From Methanococcoides alaskense (GTDB lineage Archaea; Halobacteriota; Methanosarcinia; Methanosarcinales; Methanosarcinaceae), in NCBI RefSeq assembly GCF_027594145.1, contig NZ_JAQFFK010000005.1, forward strand, positions 62,001 to 126,000: a DNA stretch of 64,000 nt. The letters are read 5' to 3'. Below the pieces are notes generated by a model. It made no database searches, was not told the origin of the DNA, and saw only the letters and a list, made by a program, of their open reading frames with translations. Every line of letters starts with the position of its first letter. The first letter of the stretch is position 1. This document shows positions 63,471 through 64,000 of the stretch, in pieces. A program made the position numbers and the translations under genes.

Positions 63471-64000
63471 ATGTCAGAGATACGCAAGCACTATTTTCTG
63501 GATGAATATTGCATAATAGCACCAGGAAGAAGTAAAAGACCTTCAGTGTTCAAATCAGAAAAGAAAGAAAAGGCCTCCAATAAGTGTGTTTTTTGTGCCG
63601 GGGAAGAAGATAAAACACCTCTTGCAACTGCTGTTTATAAAAATGGCAGTATTCTGAAAGATTCCGAAAGTTCAAGAGTAACAGGATGGGATGTGCGTTG
63701 TATGCCAAATCTTTATCCTGCACTTGCTCCGGATGCAGGTGAAGTTAATTCTGACCATGAGGTACTTCCAGGTTATGGTTTTCATGAAGTTATAGTTGAA
63801 ACACCTACGCATGAGAATGTGATCCCTGATCTTTCAGATGAAGAGATGGCATTACTTATGAAGGTCTATCAGGATCGTGTAATACACTACGAAGGCATCG
63901 ATAATGTTGAATACGTTTCACTGTTTAAGAACTGGGGGGAAAAGGCCGGTGCGTCTCTGGAACATAGCCATTCTCAGCTAATAGCGATGCCCATTAAACC
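63471..64000 (+). CDS. galT: Galactose-1-phosphate uridylyltransferase, 5' part
   Basis: The gene runs off the right edge; about 176 residues are visible. It shows MSEIRKHYFLDEYCIIAPGR, the zinc motif CVFCAG, NLYPAL, GFHEVIVETP and the histidine triad-like HSHSQLIAMP. GalT moves UMP between glucose-1-phosphate and galactose-1-phosphate; archaeal members may instead act in sugar-nucleotide turnover. ATG 63471 matches the family start and has GGGA ahead. In-frame ATGs also lie at 63444, 63459 and 63462. It follows the glycogen synthase gene. Confidence 0.85.
   Translation, partial: MSEIRKHYFLDEYCIIAPGRSKRPSVFKSEKKEKASNKCVFCAGEEDKTPLATAVYKNGSILKDSESSRVTGWDVRCMPNLYPALAPDAGEVNSDHEVLPGYGFHEVIVETPTHENVIPDLSDEEMALLMKVYQDRVIHYEGIDNVEYVSLFKNWGEKAGASLEHSHSQLIAMPIK

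Overview
The window looks like a chromosomal piece of a methylotrophic methanogenic archaeon of the Methanosarcinaceae, of the Methanococcoides/Methanolobus kind. This is inferred from archaeal-type PheT, RibL (FAD synthetase), RibH, PurS/PurQ, two-subunit fumarase, a CCG-domain (HdrD-like) Fe-S protein, archaeal pilus-type secretion ATPases with TadC/GspF-like membrane proteins, a PGF-CTERM multihaem cytochrome, a split-tRNA-type BHB intron in tRNA-Arg, and archaeal TATA boxes with GGAGGTGA-like ribosome sites. The species cannot be fixed from sequence alone.

Layout. 1-9036 is backbone: the end of a pilus-type secretion operon, fumarase (minus strand), tRNA-Leu(CAA), a SnoaL-like protein, a site-2 protease, a K+ channel with a separate RCK protein, and a TauE/SafE exporter. 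About 9.1-28.9 kb is an AT-rich accessory island. Its left part (9.1-17.2 kb) looks like an integrated element: tyrosine integrase, a small ribbon-helix-helix protein with palindromic operators, a D5/P4-type primase-helicase, a winged-helix protein, a possible PD-(D/E)XK protein and a serine recombinase. Its right part (17.4-28.6 kb) is a restriction/defence locus: a UvrD-type helicase with RecB-like nuclease, a beta-class DNA methyltransferase interrupted by a -1 frameshift at an A6G run, and a type III Res-like helicase-nuclease. This cassette lies between two dead fragments, an hsdM start and the end of a YgjP-like metallopeptidase gene, as if it had replaced the middle of an older type I restriction locus. 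A Cys-rich orphan and a zinc-ribbon protein follow.

28.98-48.1 kb is backbone: intron-bearing tRNA-Arg, PheT, a second secretion operon with a fused double GspF protein, RNase HII, PurQ/PurS, an archaetidylinositol phosphate synthase-like enzyme, a TPR protein, an asparagine synthetase-like protein lacking the usual nucleophile, diphthine-ammonia ligase, an eight-haem cytochrome, pyruvate kinase, an HdrD-like protein, a GntP-type permease and a macrodomain protein. 48.3-49.4 kb holds a decayed cupin and two inverted copies of a 132-bp MITE around a small membrane protein. 49.4-64.0 kb contains a TM-helix channel-like protein, a sodium:solute symporter with a 39-residue accessory protein, an IS200/IS605 remnant, a DUF1638 protein, RibL, an aspartate aminotransferase, RibH, a cation antiporter, a Na,K-type P2C ATPase, a decayed membrane protein gene, a glycogen synthase and the start of GalT.

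Several genes have reading-frame problems at homopolymers or lack ATG/GTG/TTG starts (methyltransferase, P-type ATPase, CDP-alcohol phosphatidyltransferase). Either unusual translation or assembly indels could explain these; reads should decide.
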